Positions 18,376-27,704 of a DNA stretch of 64,000 nt are shown here, one piece after another; within the stretch, counting starts at the first letter, position 1, and each line of letters begins with the position of its first letter. A program made the translations under genes and the position numbers. Source of the DNA: Gudongella sp051744365 (GTDB taxonomy: Bacteria; Bacillota; Clostridia; Tissierellales; Tissierellaceae). The notes below the pieces were generated by a model. The model saw only the letters and a list, made by a program, of their open reading frames with translations, searched no databases and was not told the origin of the DNA. The stretch is taken from contig JBNJCX010000002.1 of NCBI GenBank assembly GCA_051744365.1, forward strand, positions 1 through 64,000. The letters run 5' to 3'.

Positions 18376-18642
18376 ATGTTAACAAGAGAAGAAAAAGACA
18401 AGATTATTGAAACGTACAAAATGCATGAAGGGGATACAGGGTCACCAGAAGTTCAGGTTGCACTGCTCACTCACAGAATCAATTCTGTAAACGACCACCT
18501 GCAGACACACAAAAAGGATCACCACTCAAGAAGAGGTCTTTTGAAGATGGTTGGACAAAGAAGAAATCTTTTAAGATATTTACAGAATAAGGATATTGAG
18601 AGATATCGTTCTTTAATTGGAAAACTAGGCATCAGAGGTTAA
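18376..18642 (+). CDS. rpsO: 30S ribosomal protein S15
   Basis: An 88-aa protein that binds 16S rRNA early in assembly. The TGSPEVQVALLTHRI (about residues 22-36), HKKDHHSRRGLL and MVGQRRNLLRYL motifs are diagnostic. The frame is open back to 18313, but GGAGGTG sits eight bases before the ATG at 18376 and the upstream codons are the leader. A terminator follows, then pnp. Confidence 0.98.
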   Translation: MLTREEKDKIIETYKMHEGDTGSPEVQVALLTHRINSVNDHLQTHKKDHHSRRGLLKMVGQRRNLLRYLQNKDIERYRSLIGKLGIRG

Positions 18643-18643
18643 T

Positions 18644-18668
18644 TAGAGCGGGACATCCCGCTCTATTA
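18644..18668 (+). terminator. Hairpin between rpsO and pnp
   Basis: AGAGCGGG and CCCGCTCT (18645-18664) make a GC-rich stem with an ACAT loop, followed by ATTAG rather than a T run. It may act as an RNase processing or pausing site as much as a terminator. Confidence 0.55.
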
Positions 18669-18725
18669 GTTTATTAGACTATATAGAATAGAAAAATCAA
18701 CAAAGAATTTACAAGGAGGTATTTT

Positions 18726-20843
18726 ATGGAAAGAAAATTCCACTACAACTTAGCAGGAAGGGATTTGACCATAACCACAGGAAAAGTTGCTGAGCAGGCA
18801 AGCGGAGCATGTCTTGTCCAATATGGTGATACAGTTACTGTGGTTACTGCAACACAGTCAAAGAAACCTAAGGAAGGTTTAGATTTCTTTCCCCTAAGTT
18901 GTGATTACGAAGAAAAGCTCTACTCAGTCGGAAAAATCCCAGGAGGATTTATCAAAAGAGAGGGTAGACAAAGTGAAAGAGCAATACTGACATCTAGACT
19001 AATTGACAGACCAATCAGACCATTGTTCCCAGATGGATTCAGGAATGAAGTTCAGATAGTAGCAACTGTTATGTCCGTTGATCAGGATAACAGCCCTGAG
19101 ATAGCAGCAATGATAGGATCATCGATTGCTTTGTCAATATCTGACATCCCATTTCCTGAACCTACGGCTTCCTTAAATGTAGGGCTTGTAAATGGAGAGA
19201 TAATCATTAATCCAGACAGCAAACAAAGAGAGCTTTCAGAGTTGGACTTGATTGTAGCTGGAACGAAAGACGCAATTATGATGGTTGAGGCTGGTGCAAA
19301 GTTTGTTTCCGAGGAAACTATGCTGAAGGCAATATTGACAGGACATGAAGAAATAAAGAAACTCTGCAGATTTATTGATGGAATAGTTGATGAAGTAGGC
19401 AAAAAGAAAGTAGAATATAAGCTTTTTCTTCCAGCTGATGAAATACAATCTAAGGTAGAGGAACTTGGCAAGGAAAAGCTTGCACAGGCACTTAATACCG
19501 AAGATAAGGCGGAGAGGGAAGAAAAGTTATCTGCGGTTAAGGATGAAATTCTCCAGGCAGCTTTGGAAATTTTCCCCGAAGGCGAAAAAGATATCAAAAC
19601 TGTAATGGATAATATAATCAAGAGTAATGTCAGAAGACTTATAACTGAGGAATCAAGAAGACCTGACAATAGAAAACTTGATGAAATAAGACCAATAAGC
19701 TCAGAGATAGGTCTACTGCCTAGAGTACATGGTTCAGGACTGTTCAACAGAGGGCAGACTCAGGTTATTACAATAGCAACTCTTGGGGCTTCAGGTGATG
19801 TGCAAATAGTTGATGGAATTGGAGATGACGAGTCCAAAAGATATATGCATCATTACAACTTCCCAGCTTATTCTGTTGGGGAAACAAAACCTATGAGGGG
19901 ACCTGGAAGGCGTGAAATTGGACACGGAGTTCTAGCTGAAAGAGCGCTTGAACCTGTAATTCCTTCAGAAGAAGATTTTCCTTATACCTTGAGATTGGTA
20001 TCAGAGGTTCTTAGTTCGAATGGCTCGACTTCACAGGCAAGTGTATGTGGTAGTACTCTCGCACTTATGGATGCAGGAGTGCCAATAAAGGCACCCGTAG
20101 CTGGAATTGCCATGGGATTGATCAAAGAAAATGGCAACATAGCTATACTGACTGATATACAAGGCCTTGAAGATCACCTTGGAGACATGGACTTTAAAGT
20201 TGCTGGAACCAGTGAAGGCATCACTGCTATCCAGATGGACATCAAGATTTCAGGAATCAGCGAGGAGATCATGAGAGAAGCACTTGAAAAGGCAAGAATC
20301 GCAAGATTGTATATTCTTGGAAAAATGCAAGAGACTATATCACAGCCTCGAGAGGAAATGTCACCATATGCTCCAAGAATACAAACACTTCAGGTACATC
20401 CTGATAAAATTAGAATGATTATAGGACCTGGAGGAAAGATAATTAATAAAATTATTGATGATACAGGTGTAAAGATTGATATTGATGACAGCGGAAGAGT
20501 TTCTATTGTATCAAATGATGGCGAAGGAAGCAGAAAAGCTATAGAAATGATAGAAAATATAATTAAAGAAGTTGAAGCTGGTGAAACATACAAAGGTAAA
20601 GTTACCAAGATAATGAATTTCGGAGCTTTTGTAGAGGTACTCCCCGGCAAGGAAGGATTGGTTCACATATCACAGCTTGCCAAGGAAAGAGTCAATAAAG
20701 TTGAAGATGTAGTTTCTGTCGGAGATGAGATTATGGTAAAGGTTATGGAGATTGACAAACAAGGTAGAATAAACCTTTCAAGGAAAGTTCTTCTAAAAGA
20801 TGAGGCTAAGTCTGAAGACACCAGTGAGAAGGATGATAAATAG
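18726..20843 (+). CDS. pnp: Polyribonucleotide nucleotidyltransferase (PNPase)
   Basis: 3'-5' phosphorolytic exoribonuclease and degradosome partner of RNase Y. Two RNase PH domains (about residues 1-210 and 300-525; RPDNRKLDEIRPIS opens the second), an all-helical linker (about 215-295), a KH domain with IGPGGKIINKIIDDTG (about 564-579) and an S1 domain with GKVTKIMNFGAFVEVLPG (about 622-639). 705 aa, complete. AAGGAGG precedes the ATG. The terminator at 20850-20883 ends this operon. Confidence 0.98.
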   Translation: MERKFHYNLAGRDLTITTGKVAEQASGACLVQYGDTVTVVTATQSKKPKEGLDFFPLSCDYEEKLYSVGKIPGGFIKREGRQSERAILTSRLIDRPIRPLFPDGFRNEVQIVATVMSVDQDNSPEIAAMIGSSIALSISDIPFPEPTASLNVGLVNGEIIINPDSKQRELSELDLIVAGTKDAIMMVEAGAKFVSEETMLKAILTGHEEIKKLCRFIDGIVDEVGKKKVEYKLFLPADEIQSKVEELGKEKLAQALNTEDKAEREEKLSAVKDEILQAALEIFPEGEKDIKTVMDNIIKSNVRRLITEESRRPDNRKLDEIRPISSEIGLLPRVHGSGLFNRGQTQVITIATLGASGDVQIVDGIGDDESKRYMHHYNFPAYSVGETKPMRGPGRREIGHGVLAERALEPVIPSEEDFPYTLRLVSEVLSSNGSTSQASVCGSTLALMDAGVPIKAPVAGIAMGLIKENGNIAILTDIQGLEDHLGDMDFKVAGTSEGITAIQMDIKISGISEEIMREALEKARIARLYILGKMQETISQPREEMSPYAPRIQTLQVHPDKIRMIIGPGGKIINKIIDDTGVKIDIDDSGRVSIVSNDGEGSRKAIEMIENIIKEVEAGETYKGKVTKIMNFGAFVEVLPGKEGLVHISQLAKERVNKVEDVVSVGDEIMVKVMEIDKQGRINLSRKVLLKDEAKSEDTSEKDDK

Positions 20844-20849
20844 AAGCTG

Positions 20850-20883
20850 AACATGAACCTTAACCTGGTTCATGTTTATTTTT
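20850..20883 (+). terminator. Intrinsic terminator after pnp
   Basis: AACATGAACC (20850-20859) pairs perfectly with GGTTCATGTT (20867-20876) over a 7-nt loop, followed by TATTTTTG. Confidence 0.8.
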
Positions 20884-20943
20884 GTAAAACTGTGAGTGAA
20901 TATATACTGTATTTTTAATTTGATTGTAAAACCGGAGGAGAAT

Positions 20944-22218
20944 ATGCATATAATAAGAGAACTGGACAATGGAATAAAGGTGATTATGCACAAAATTCCA
21001 TACCTTAAATCGGCAACCCTTGGAATTATTTCCAACACGGGGTCCTTTTATGAGGACAGAATGAATAATGGCGTTTCTCATTTCATAGAGCACATGCTAT
21101 TCAAAGGCACAGAGAAAAGAACATCAAGAGAAATAGCTGAAGCAATGGATGATATAGGTGGGCAGGTTAATGCATTCACAAGTAAGGAGCACACCTGCTT
21201 CTATGGCAAGGTAATAGACGAGCATCTACCTATTGCAATTGATGTATTGGGAGATATGATTACCAATTCAGTTTTTGATGAAAATGAAATCAAAAAGGAA
21301 AAAGGAGTAATCATAGAAGAAATAAATATGTACAAGGATTTTCCGGAAGACCTTGTGTTTGAAATGCTAACAGAAATGACGTACAAGGATATGACGCTTG
21401 CTTACCCTATTCTTGGAACTGATATAACAGTAAATAGCTTTGACAGAAACCTTATATACTCCTTCTTCAAGAGAAGATATACACCGGATCAAATAGTGAT
21501 ATCAATTGTTGGAAGCTTTAATGAAGAAAAAACCATTGAGCTCCTTAACAAAAACTTTGGAAAATTCAACGAAGGCAACAAAAACTCGGATTCAGCTGTA
21601 TCCTATGCTTTCGAGCCGGGATGTTCAATCAGTGGACTGAAGAAGGATATAGAACAGATGAATTTGGCTATGGGATTCCAGGGACCTGCTACCTACTCAG
21701 AGGATATTTTCCCCATGATGATTGTAAATAATATTATCGGGGGCACAATCAGCTCCAGGTTATTCCAGGAAATCAGAGAACACAGAGGACTTGTATATAC
21801 AATCGACTCATCATTGACTTCATATAATGGAGCAGGTATGTTTTCAATCTATGCAGGTTTAAACAAGGAAAATACAATGGAAGTTGCAGAGCTTATAAAG
21901 TCCTGTATTGATGATATAAGGAAAAATTACATTTCAGAGTCTGAGCTGAAGAAAGCAAAAGAACAACTCAAGGGTAGCTATATATTAAGCCTGGAGGGAA
22001 CATTCAACAAGATGTATGAGATGGGGAAAAATCTTCTTCATAGGCAACCTATTGAAACACCTGAGATGGTGCTTGAAAAAATCAATAACATACACATGGA
22101 TTCAATCGAAAAGGCTGTACAAAAATATCTGGTCTGGAATCAGATGAATCTGGCATACGTAGGTCCAGTTGACAATATAGATGAATTTAACAATAAACTG
22201 GATGGAATATTCTATTGA
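20944..22218 (+). CDS. M16 family zinc peptidase (YmxG/mitochondrial processing peptidase-like)
   Basis: Zinc protease of the M16B insulinase/pitrilysin clan. The inverted zinc motif HxxEH appears in HFIEHMLFKGT (about residues 46-56), with the downstream Glu in the following helix (KGVIIEEINMY). The second half is the inactive M16 domain; the REHRGLVYTIDSS loop (about 279-291) is typical. About 424 aa. The start at 20944 has CGGAGGAG upstream; the longer frame from 20896 has none. Members next to pnp and dut are widespread in Firmicutes, but substrates are poorly known. Confidence 0.92.
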   Translation: MHIIRELDNGIKVIMHKIPYLKSATLGIISNTGSFYEDRMNNGVSHFIEHMLFKGTEKRTSREIAEAMDDIGGQVNAFTSKEHTCFYGKVIDEHLPIAIDVLGDMITNSVFDENEIKKEKGVIIEEINMYKDFPEDLVFEMLTEMTYKDMTLAYPILGTDITVNSFDRNLIYSFFKRRYTPDQIVISIVGSFNEEKTIELLNKNFGKFNEGNKNSDSAVSYAFEPGCSISGLKKDIEQMNLAMGFQGPATYSEDIFPMMIVNNIIGGTISSRLFQEIREHRGLVYTIDSSLTSYNGAGMFSIYAGLNKENTMEVAELIKSCIDDIRKNYISESELKKAKEQLKGSYILSLEGTFNKMYEMGKNLLHRQPIETPEMVLEKINNIHMDSIEKAVQKYLVWNQMNLAYVGPVDNIDEFNNKLDGIFY

Positions 22219-22233
22219 TTGGAGGAGTTTTAA

Positions 22234-22665
22234 ATGAAAGTCAATGTTATAAATAATGGGTCGCTCCCTCTACCTGAATACAAGACTCACGGAGCATCAG
22301 GCATAGACCTGATGGCCAATCTGGAAACTACAGTGGTGCTTCAACCAATGGATAGATATCTTGTACCGACTGGTATTTTTGTTGAAATTCCTGAGGGTTA
22401 TGAGGCACAGATTAGGGGTAGAAGTGGATTGGCGGCTAGAAATGGCATAACTCTTGCAAATGGAGTAGGTACAATTGATAGCGACTACAGAGGAGAAATA
22501 AAGATTATTCTTATTAACCTTGGAAAAGTGCCATTTGAAATTAAACATGGTGACAGAATTGCTCAAATGATTATGACAAAATATGAAAAAATGGAATTTC
22601 AGCTTGTGGAATCATTGAAGGATACAGTGAGAGGCGCCGGAGGATTTGGACATACAGGACTTTAA
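22234..22665 (+). CDS. dut: dUTP diphosphatase
   Basis: Trimeric dUTPase, which hydrolyses dUTP to dUMP and so keeps uracil out of DNA. All five motifs are seen: GASGIDLMA (about residues 20-28), RGRSGLAARNGI (about 65-76), GTIDSDYRGEI (about 83-93), GDRIAQMI (about 108-115) and the C-terminal RGAGGFGHTG, where many homologs have S in place of H. 143 aa. GGAGGAG precedes the ATG. Confidence 0.96.
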   Translation: MKVNVINNGSLPLPEYKTHGASGIDLMANLETTVVLQPMDRYLVPTGIFVEIPEGYEAQIRGRSGLAARNGITLANGVGTIDSDYRGEIKIILINLGKVPFEIKHGDRIAQMIMTKYEKMEFQLVESLKDTVRGAGGFGHTGL

Positions 22666-22745
22666 TCCATAATCTTGTTGAAGATGATATTCAATTATAA
22701 ATGTGTTATAATCAATTTGTACAGTCATTTAAGGAGGACATATTC

Positions 22746-23570
22746 TTGAATTGGATAGAAGCAATTGTATTAGGAATATTTCAAGGAGTTGCTGAGTTCC
22801 TGCCAATAAGCAGCTCAGGACATCTGGCACTGCTGCAGTACTTATTCGGAATAACTGAGGGGAACCTTTTCTTCACTGAGATGCTTCATTTCGGTACCCT
22901 GATTTCAATAATAATCGTTTATTTCGAGGATGTAAAAAAAATCATCCTTGAGTTTTTAATACTTATAGGCAGTTTGATCAGCAAGAGAAAAATCCATGAA
23001 TTGACAGACCATCAAAAGCTAGGGCTTTTAATCCTTGCAGGTTCTGTTCCCACGGCTATAATAGGGCTGACTTTTGAGGATTTCTTTGAATCCTTATACA
23101 CTTCCCTTATACTAATTGGAATTGCATTGATGGTAACTGGTCTTCTCCTTTGGTTTGCTGAAAAGAAAGGTTCAGAGCACAAAGATATACAAAAAATGAC
23201 TTTTCTTGATTCAATAATTATAGGAACTTTTCAAGGTATGGCAATCATACCTGGGATTTCCAGATCAGGCTCAACAATAGTAGCAGGTCTGTTTAGAGGA
23301 CTAAAAAAGCCTCTTACGACTGAATATTCATTTCTGCTTGCACTTCCTGCCACATTCGGAGCTTTTCTTCTTGGCATAATCAAGGTTATAAGAGGTGGAG
23401 ACGGAGTAATTGTAAATATGCCCTTGATAGTTGGAGTAATATTGTCAACAATTGTTGGAGTAATTTCCATAAAGGCACTAATTAAAATTTTAAATAAAAA
23501 CAAGCTTCATTATTTTTCATATTATCTATGGGTAGTTGGTACAATAACTATAATCAGTCAGCTTATATGA
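22746..23570 (+). CDS. uppP: Undecaprenyl-diphosphatase (BacA/UppP family)
   Basis: Membrane enzyme that dephosphorylates undecaprenyl diphosphate, recycling the carrier made by UppS. The signatures QGVAEFLPISSSGH (about residues 13-26) and PGISRSGSTIVAGL (about 168-181) are present, with about eight hydrophobic segments. Start chosen: TTG at 22746 with AAGGAGG eight bases before. The frame opens at 22701, but a -10-like TATAAT at 22707-22712 lies inside that extension. About 274 aa. Confidence 0.94.
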   Translation: MNWIEAIVLGIFQGVAEFLPISSSGHLALLQYLFGITEGNLFFTEMLHFGTLISIIIVYFEDVKKIILEFLILIGSLISKRKIHELTDHQKLGLLILAGSVPTAIIGLTFEDFFESLYTSLILIGIALMVTGLLLWFAEKKGSEHKDIQKMTFLDSIIIGTFQGMAIIPGISRSGSTIVAGLFRGLKKPLTTEYSFLLALPATFGAFLLGIIKVIRGGDGVIVNMPLIVGVILSTIVGVISIKALIKILNKNKLHYFSYYLWVVGTITIISQLI

Positions 23571-23584
23571 CAGAGGTGAATTAA

Positions 23585-25813
23585 ATGAAAAAGAAAGCGA
23601 CCCCAAAAAATAGCAAGAAAAAACCCAATACAGCGATAAGCAAGATGAATACAGATATCCTTGGAATGATAGTTCTTGCAGTGGGTGTCATTATTCTTAT
23701 AAGTCTTTTCAGCACAAGAATGGGAATAATCGGAAATGTAATCAATGGAACTACATTCTCCATGATGGGATTTGGAGGATACTTTTTTCCATTGTTTATT
23801 ATAGGTGCGGGTATAGTTCTTTTACTTGAGAGATTTGATAGAATTCAACTTAGAATTATATTGTCATTGTCTATTATATTTATTGGCTTTCTTGTTGTAC
23901 TGGATGGTATAAACCCATTGGATCTTTCATTCCTTGAAAGAATCAGGCAAGGCTTGGATATTTCAAGAGCCAATAGAGGTGGAGGATTTTTGGGAAGCTT
24001 TTTTGGATTCTTTTTTTACAAGCTTTTTGGTTCAATTGGAACTTATGTGGTAGTTGCCTTTGCAATAACCGTGAGTATGCTTATAATAACAAATCTTACA
24101 GTTAAAGAAGTATTTTCAAAGGCTAAAATGATGGCTCCTCAGAGAGATAATAAAGGAAACAAAAAACCAAAAAACGAGTCACTGCTAACAAATGGAGCAT
24201 TAGAAGCAAGTCCAACTACAACAAAATCCAACGAGCTGATTAAAATAACAGATTATTCTTCCCAGCTGCAAGGTGAGGAAAATGATGAATCACATGAAAA
24301 GGCAAAGAGAAAGAAGCCAGTGAAGCTTAATGAAGAAAGTGTTGAGAAGGAAACAGTGCAGATAGATAACCAGGTGCGTGAAAAGAAAGAGCAGGCACAG
24401 AGAATCATGTATAGAATACCTCCCATGTCCTTGCTGAATTCACCAGGAAAAAAGGGTGAATCAAATGACAGAAAGATGATATTGAAGAACGCCAGACTGA
24501 TTGAAGAGACCATGAAAAACTTTGGAATCGAGGCGTCAGTTTCACATATAAATGTAGGACCATCAATAACCTGCTATGAGCTTTCTCCTGCACCTGGTAT
24601 AAAGCTCAGTAGAATAGTATCATTATCTGATAATATAGCATTGAGTCTCGCATCATCTGATATTAGGATTGAGGCTCCCATCCCAGGGAAAGCGGCTGTA
24701 GGGATAGAAGTTCCCAATAAGGTCAAGGATATGGTCTATTTCAAGGAGCTTATTCAAGCACGGGAATTTTCTGATATCAAGACGGACATACCACTTGCAT
24801 TGGGGAAGGACATCAATGGGAAGGTTGTAATATCTTCCATTGATAAAATGCCTCATCTACTCATAGCGGGAGCTACAGGATCCGGTAAGAGCGTTTGTAT
24901 CAATACAATAATTATGAGCCTTATCTTTAAAAGCTCGCCTGATGATGTCAAGCTTCTTCTTATTGACCCAAAGGTTGTTGAATTAAGTGTCTACAATGGA
25001 ATACCACACTTGCTGATACCGGTTGTGACCGATGCAAAAAAAGCAGCTTTTGCTTTGAACTGGGCAGTGGGTGAAATGGAGAAGAGGTACAAGACATTTG
25101 CAAAAAATAATGTACGTGATATTCAGTCATACAATGAAAGACACGCCAATGACAGTGAAAAGCTTCCCAAAATAGTAATTGTAATAGATGAGCTTGCTGA
25201 TCTTATGATGGTAGCAGCTCAGGAGATTGAAGATTATATAGCCAGACTTGCTCAGATGGCAAGAGCTGCAGGAATGTACCTTATTGTTGCTACACAGAGG
25301 CCTTCAGTTGATGTAATTACAGGTACAATCAAGGCTAATATTCCTTCCAGAATCAGCTTTGCTGTATCATCTCAGGTTGATTCAAGGACTATACTGGACA
25401 TGGCGGGAGCAGAAAAGCTACTGGGTCAGGGTGATATGTTGTTCTATCCATCCAGTTACTCCAAGCCAGTTAGACTTCAGGGAGCGTTTATATCCAACAA
25501 TGAGGTGGAGGATGTAGTTTCCTTCCTTCAGGAACAAAATGAGACAATGTATGATGAGGATGTAATAGAGGTTGTTCAGAATAGCAAGAATATAGATATG
25601 CATGAAACAGATGTACTGCTCTCAGAGGCTATAAGACTGGTTGTTAATGAGGGGGTGGCCTCCATATCGCTTCTACAGAGAAAGCTTCGTATAGGCTATG
25701 CCAGGGCTGCCAGATTAATTGATGAAATGGAGACGAGAGGTATAGTGGGAGGCTTTGAAGGAAGCAAGCCCAGAAAGGTACTGATCAGTGAAGAGGACTT
25801 AGAACAGGATTAG
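23585..25813 (+). CDS. DNA translocase FtsK/SpoIIIE
   Basis: Hexameric motor that pumps double-stranded DNA at the division or sporulation septum. Residues 1-40 are basic, then four transmembrane helices (about 28-175), a charged linker (about 180-270), the alpha/beta motor domain with Walker A GATGSGKSV (about 429-437) and Walker B IVIVIDELADLMM (about 529-541), and a C-terminal winged-helix gamma domain (about 672-735). 742 aa is close to SpoIIIE length. Whether it serves as SpoIIIE or FtsK cannot be decided here. The gamma domain reads KOPS/SRS sequences, relevant to the dif-like site at 37.8 kb. Confidence 0.95.
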   Translation: MKKKATPKNSKKKPNTAISKMNTDILGMIVLAVGVIILISLFSTRMGIIGNVINGTTFSMMGFGGYFFPLFIIGAGIVLLLERFDRIQLRIILSLSIIFIGFLVVLDGINPLDLSFLERIRQGLDISRANRGGGFLGSFFGFFFYKLFGSIGTYVVVAFAITVSMLIITNLTVKEVFSKAKMMAPQRDNKGNKKPKNESLLTNGALEASPTTTKSNELIKITDYSSQLQGEENDESHEKAKRKKPVKLNEESVEKETVQIDNQVREKKEQAQRIMYRIPPMSLLNSPGKKGESNDRKMILKNARLIEETMKNFGIEASVSHINVGPSITCYELSPAPGIKLSRIVSLSDNIALSLASSDIRIEAPIPGKAAVGIEVPNKVKDMVYFKELIQAREFSDIKTDIPLALGKDINGKVVISSIDKMPHLLIAGATGSGKSVCINTIIMSLIFKSSPDDVKLLLIDPKVVELSVYNGIPHLLIPVVTDAKKAAFALNWAVGEMEKRYKTFAKNNVRDIQSYNERHANDSEKLPKIVIVIDELADLMMVAAQEIEDYIARLAQMARAAGMYLIVATQRPSVDVITGTIKANIPSRISFAVSSQVDSRTILDMAGAEKLLGQGDMLFYPSSYSKPVRLQGAFISNNEVEDVVSFLQEQNETMYDEDVIEVVQNSKNIDMHETDVLLSEAIRLVVNEGVASISLLQRKLRIGYARAARLIDEMETRGIVGGFEGSKPRKVLISEEDLEQD

Positions 25814-25823
25814 GAGAGATTCA

Positions 25824-27161
25824 ATGAAAAGACAAACAGTAAATATTGTTACTCTGGGTTGTTCCAAGAACGAGGTTGACTCAGAGCTTATGCAGAGCAT
25901 TCTTGATAAGGATAATTTTGACTACTCGGACAATCCAATGGATGCTGATGTAATCATAGTTAATACCTGCGGATTTATAGATGCTGCCAAGGAGGAATCC
26001 ATAGATACTATCCTGGAGATGTCCAAGTATAAAACACATGGTAAATGTAGGCACCTTATGCTGGCAGGTTGTCTGGCTCAAAGGTATTCAAATGAGCTCA
26101 TGGATGAAATTCCAGAAGTTGATGCTATTATGGGTACCGGAAATATCAGGGATCTTAACAGTATATTGATGAGGCTTAAGAATGAAGGCAGAATAATTCA
26201 ATCTGATGATATCGACAGTCAGTATGTAGAGGGCATTGAAAGAATCGTTACATCACCGGTTGCTTATGTAAGAATCTCTGAAGGATGCGACAATCTGTGT
26301 ACCTACTGTATAATTCCAGCACTTAGGGGTAGACACAGGAGCAGAAAGATGGAGGATATCGTTAAGGAAGTTACAAGTCTCTCTGAGCAAGGTGTGAAGG
26401 AGATTATTCTTATTGCCCAGAACACTTCGGATTACGGAATTGACCTTTATGGGGACTACAGTTTGTACTTGTTGCTGGATAAATTGAATGAAATTGGTGG
26501 GGTAAAGATAATAAGACTTTTGTACCTTTATCCAGATAACTTGGATGGCAGACTTATAGACAGCATCAAGAGGAACCATAAGGTAGCGCATTATCTAGAT
26601 ATTCCTCTTCAACATTCAAGTGACAACGTTCTTAGAATGATGAACAGAAAGACTACCAGAGAGGACATTCAGAATACTATAGAGAAGCTAAGGAATAAGA
26701 TTCCCGATATCGTCATAAGAACTACATTCATAGTTGGCTTCCCTGGCGAAACTGAAAAAGACTTTCAGGATCTATATGATTTTATAAGCACTGTTAGATT
26801 CGACAAATTGGGAGTATTCACCTACTCAAAAGAGGAAAACACTCCAGCAGACAAAATGCCTGGTCAGATTGAAGAAGACGTCAAGGAAGAAAGAAGAGAC
26901 AAGCTGATGGAACTACAGAGGTCAATCTCTGAAAAATTGATGAGTAAAAAAATTGGGAAAAAATATGAAGTTTTAGTTGAAGAACAGGCAGAAGATGGGC
27001 TTTATATTGGCAGGAGCTATATGGACAGCCCGGAAATAGATGGTGTCATTTACTTTAAGTCCGGTAAGAATCTCGAAATAGGGGATATAGTCAAGGTAAG
27101 GGTCACTGAATATCTGGAATATGATCTATTGGGGGTGTTATCTGATGAATCTGGCGAATAA
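25824..27161 (+). CDS. rimO: Ribosomal protein S12 methylthiotransferase RimO
   Basis: Radical-SAM enzyme that methylthiolates an Asp of ribosomal protein S12. UPF0004 domain with Cys at LGCSKNEVDSE (about residues 11-21), NTCGFI and AGCLAQRY; radical-SAM cluster CDNLCTYCIIP (about 155-165); C-terminal TRAM domain (about 378-440). 445 aa. Its last 17 bases overlap pgsA. A related enzyme, MiaB, is at 47907-49226; the CSKNEVDSE context separates RimO from MiaB. Confidence 0.95.
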   Translation: MKRQTVNIVTLGCSKNEVDSELMQSILDKDNFDYSDNPMDADVIIVNTCGFIDAAKEESIDTILEMSKYKTHGKCRHLMLAGCLAQRYSNELMDEIPEVDAIMGTGNIRDLNSILMRLKNEGRIIQSDDIDSQYVEGIERIVTSPVAYVRISEGCDNLCTYCIIPALRGRHRSRKMEDIVKEVTSLSEQGVKEIILIAQNTSDYGIDLYGDYSLYLLLDKLNEIGGVKIIRLLYLYPDNLDGRLIDSIKRNHKVAHYLDIPLQHSSDNVLRMMNRKTTREDIQNTIEKLRNKIPDIVIRTTFIVGFPGETEKDFQDLYDFISTVRFDKLGVFTYSKEENTPADKMPGQIEEDVKEERRDKLMELQRSISEKLMSKKIGKKYEVLVEEQAEDGLYIGRSYMDSPEIDGVIYFKSGKNLEIGDIVKVRVTEYLEYDLLGVLSDESGE

Positions 27162-27690
27162 GATTACCTTGTTCAGAGTTTTTCTGGTTCCAATCTTTAT
27201 GATATCATTTCTTATTGAAAGTCCCGGTCCAACATATATATCAGCTGTAATATTTATCTTTGCATCGTTGACAGATACTCTGGATGGATATATTGCCAGG
27301 AGCAGAAACCTTGTGACTAATTTCGGCAAATTTGTAGATCCACTTGCAGACAAGGTTCTCACCTCAGCAGCATTAATCTTGTTGGTTGGTACTGGAAGCG
27401 TACCGTCATGGGTTGTAATTATAATTATTACGAGAGAATTCGCCATTTCCGGCTTCAGAATTATAGCGGCATCAGAAGGGGTCACAATTGCTGCCAGCCC
27501 TTGGGGAAAATTGAAGACAATAACTCAACTTATTGCTATAGTACTGTTGCTTATAGATAATTTCCCATTTAGGTATATATCCATACCAATGGATACAATT
27601 ATGCTCTATATTGCTTTGGTTTTAACTGTCATATCAGGTTATGACTATATAGTACGGAATATTGGAACACTTAAAATGAATGATATTTGA
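27145..27690 (+). CDS. pgsA: CDP-diacylglycerol-glycerol-3-phosphate 3-phosphatidyltransferase
   Basis: Membrane enzyme making phosphatidylglycerol phosphate from CDP-DAG (the CdsA product) and glycerol-3-phosphate. The CDP-alcohol phosphotransferase motif DGxxAR...GxxxDxxxD is read as DTLDGYIARSRNLVTNFGKF and VDPLADK (about residues 49-75). About 181 aa with four or five membrane helices. The start at 27145 overlaps rimO by 17 bases, with GGGGG about nine bases before. The rimO-pgsA-cinA-recA order is conserved in Clostridia. Confidence 0.95.
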   Translation: MNLANKITLFRVFLVPIFMISFLIESPGPTYISAVIFIFASLTDTLDGYIARSRNLVTNFGKFVDPLADKVLTSAALILLVGTGSVPSWVVIIIITREFAISGFRIIAASEGVTIAASPWGKLKTITQLIAIVLLLIDNFPFRYISIPMDTIMLYIALVLTVISGYDYIVRNIGTLKMNDI

Positions 27691-27704
27691 TTGGAGATGA
27701 CTGA

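Noticed and set aside
19082..19747. 221-codon antisense frame inside pnp
   Set aside because: Shadow of PNPase with serine-rich low-complexity translation; no promoter or ribosome site.
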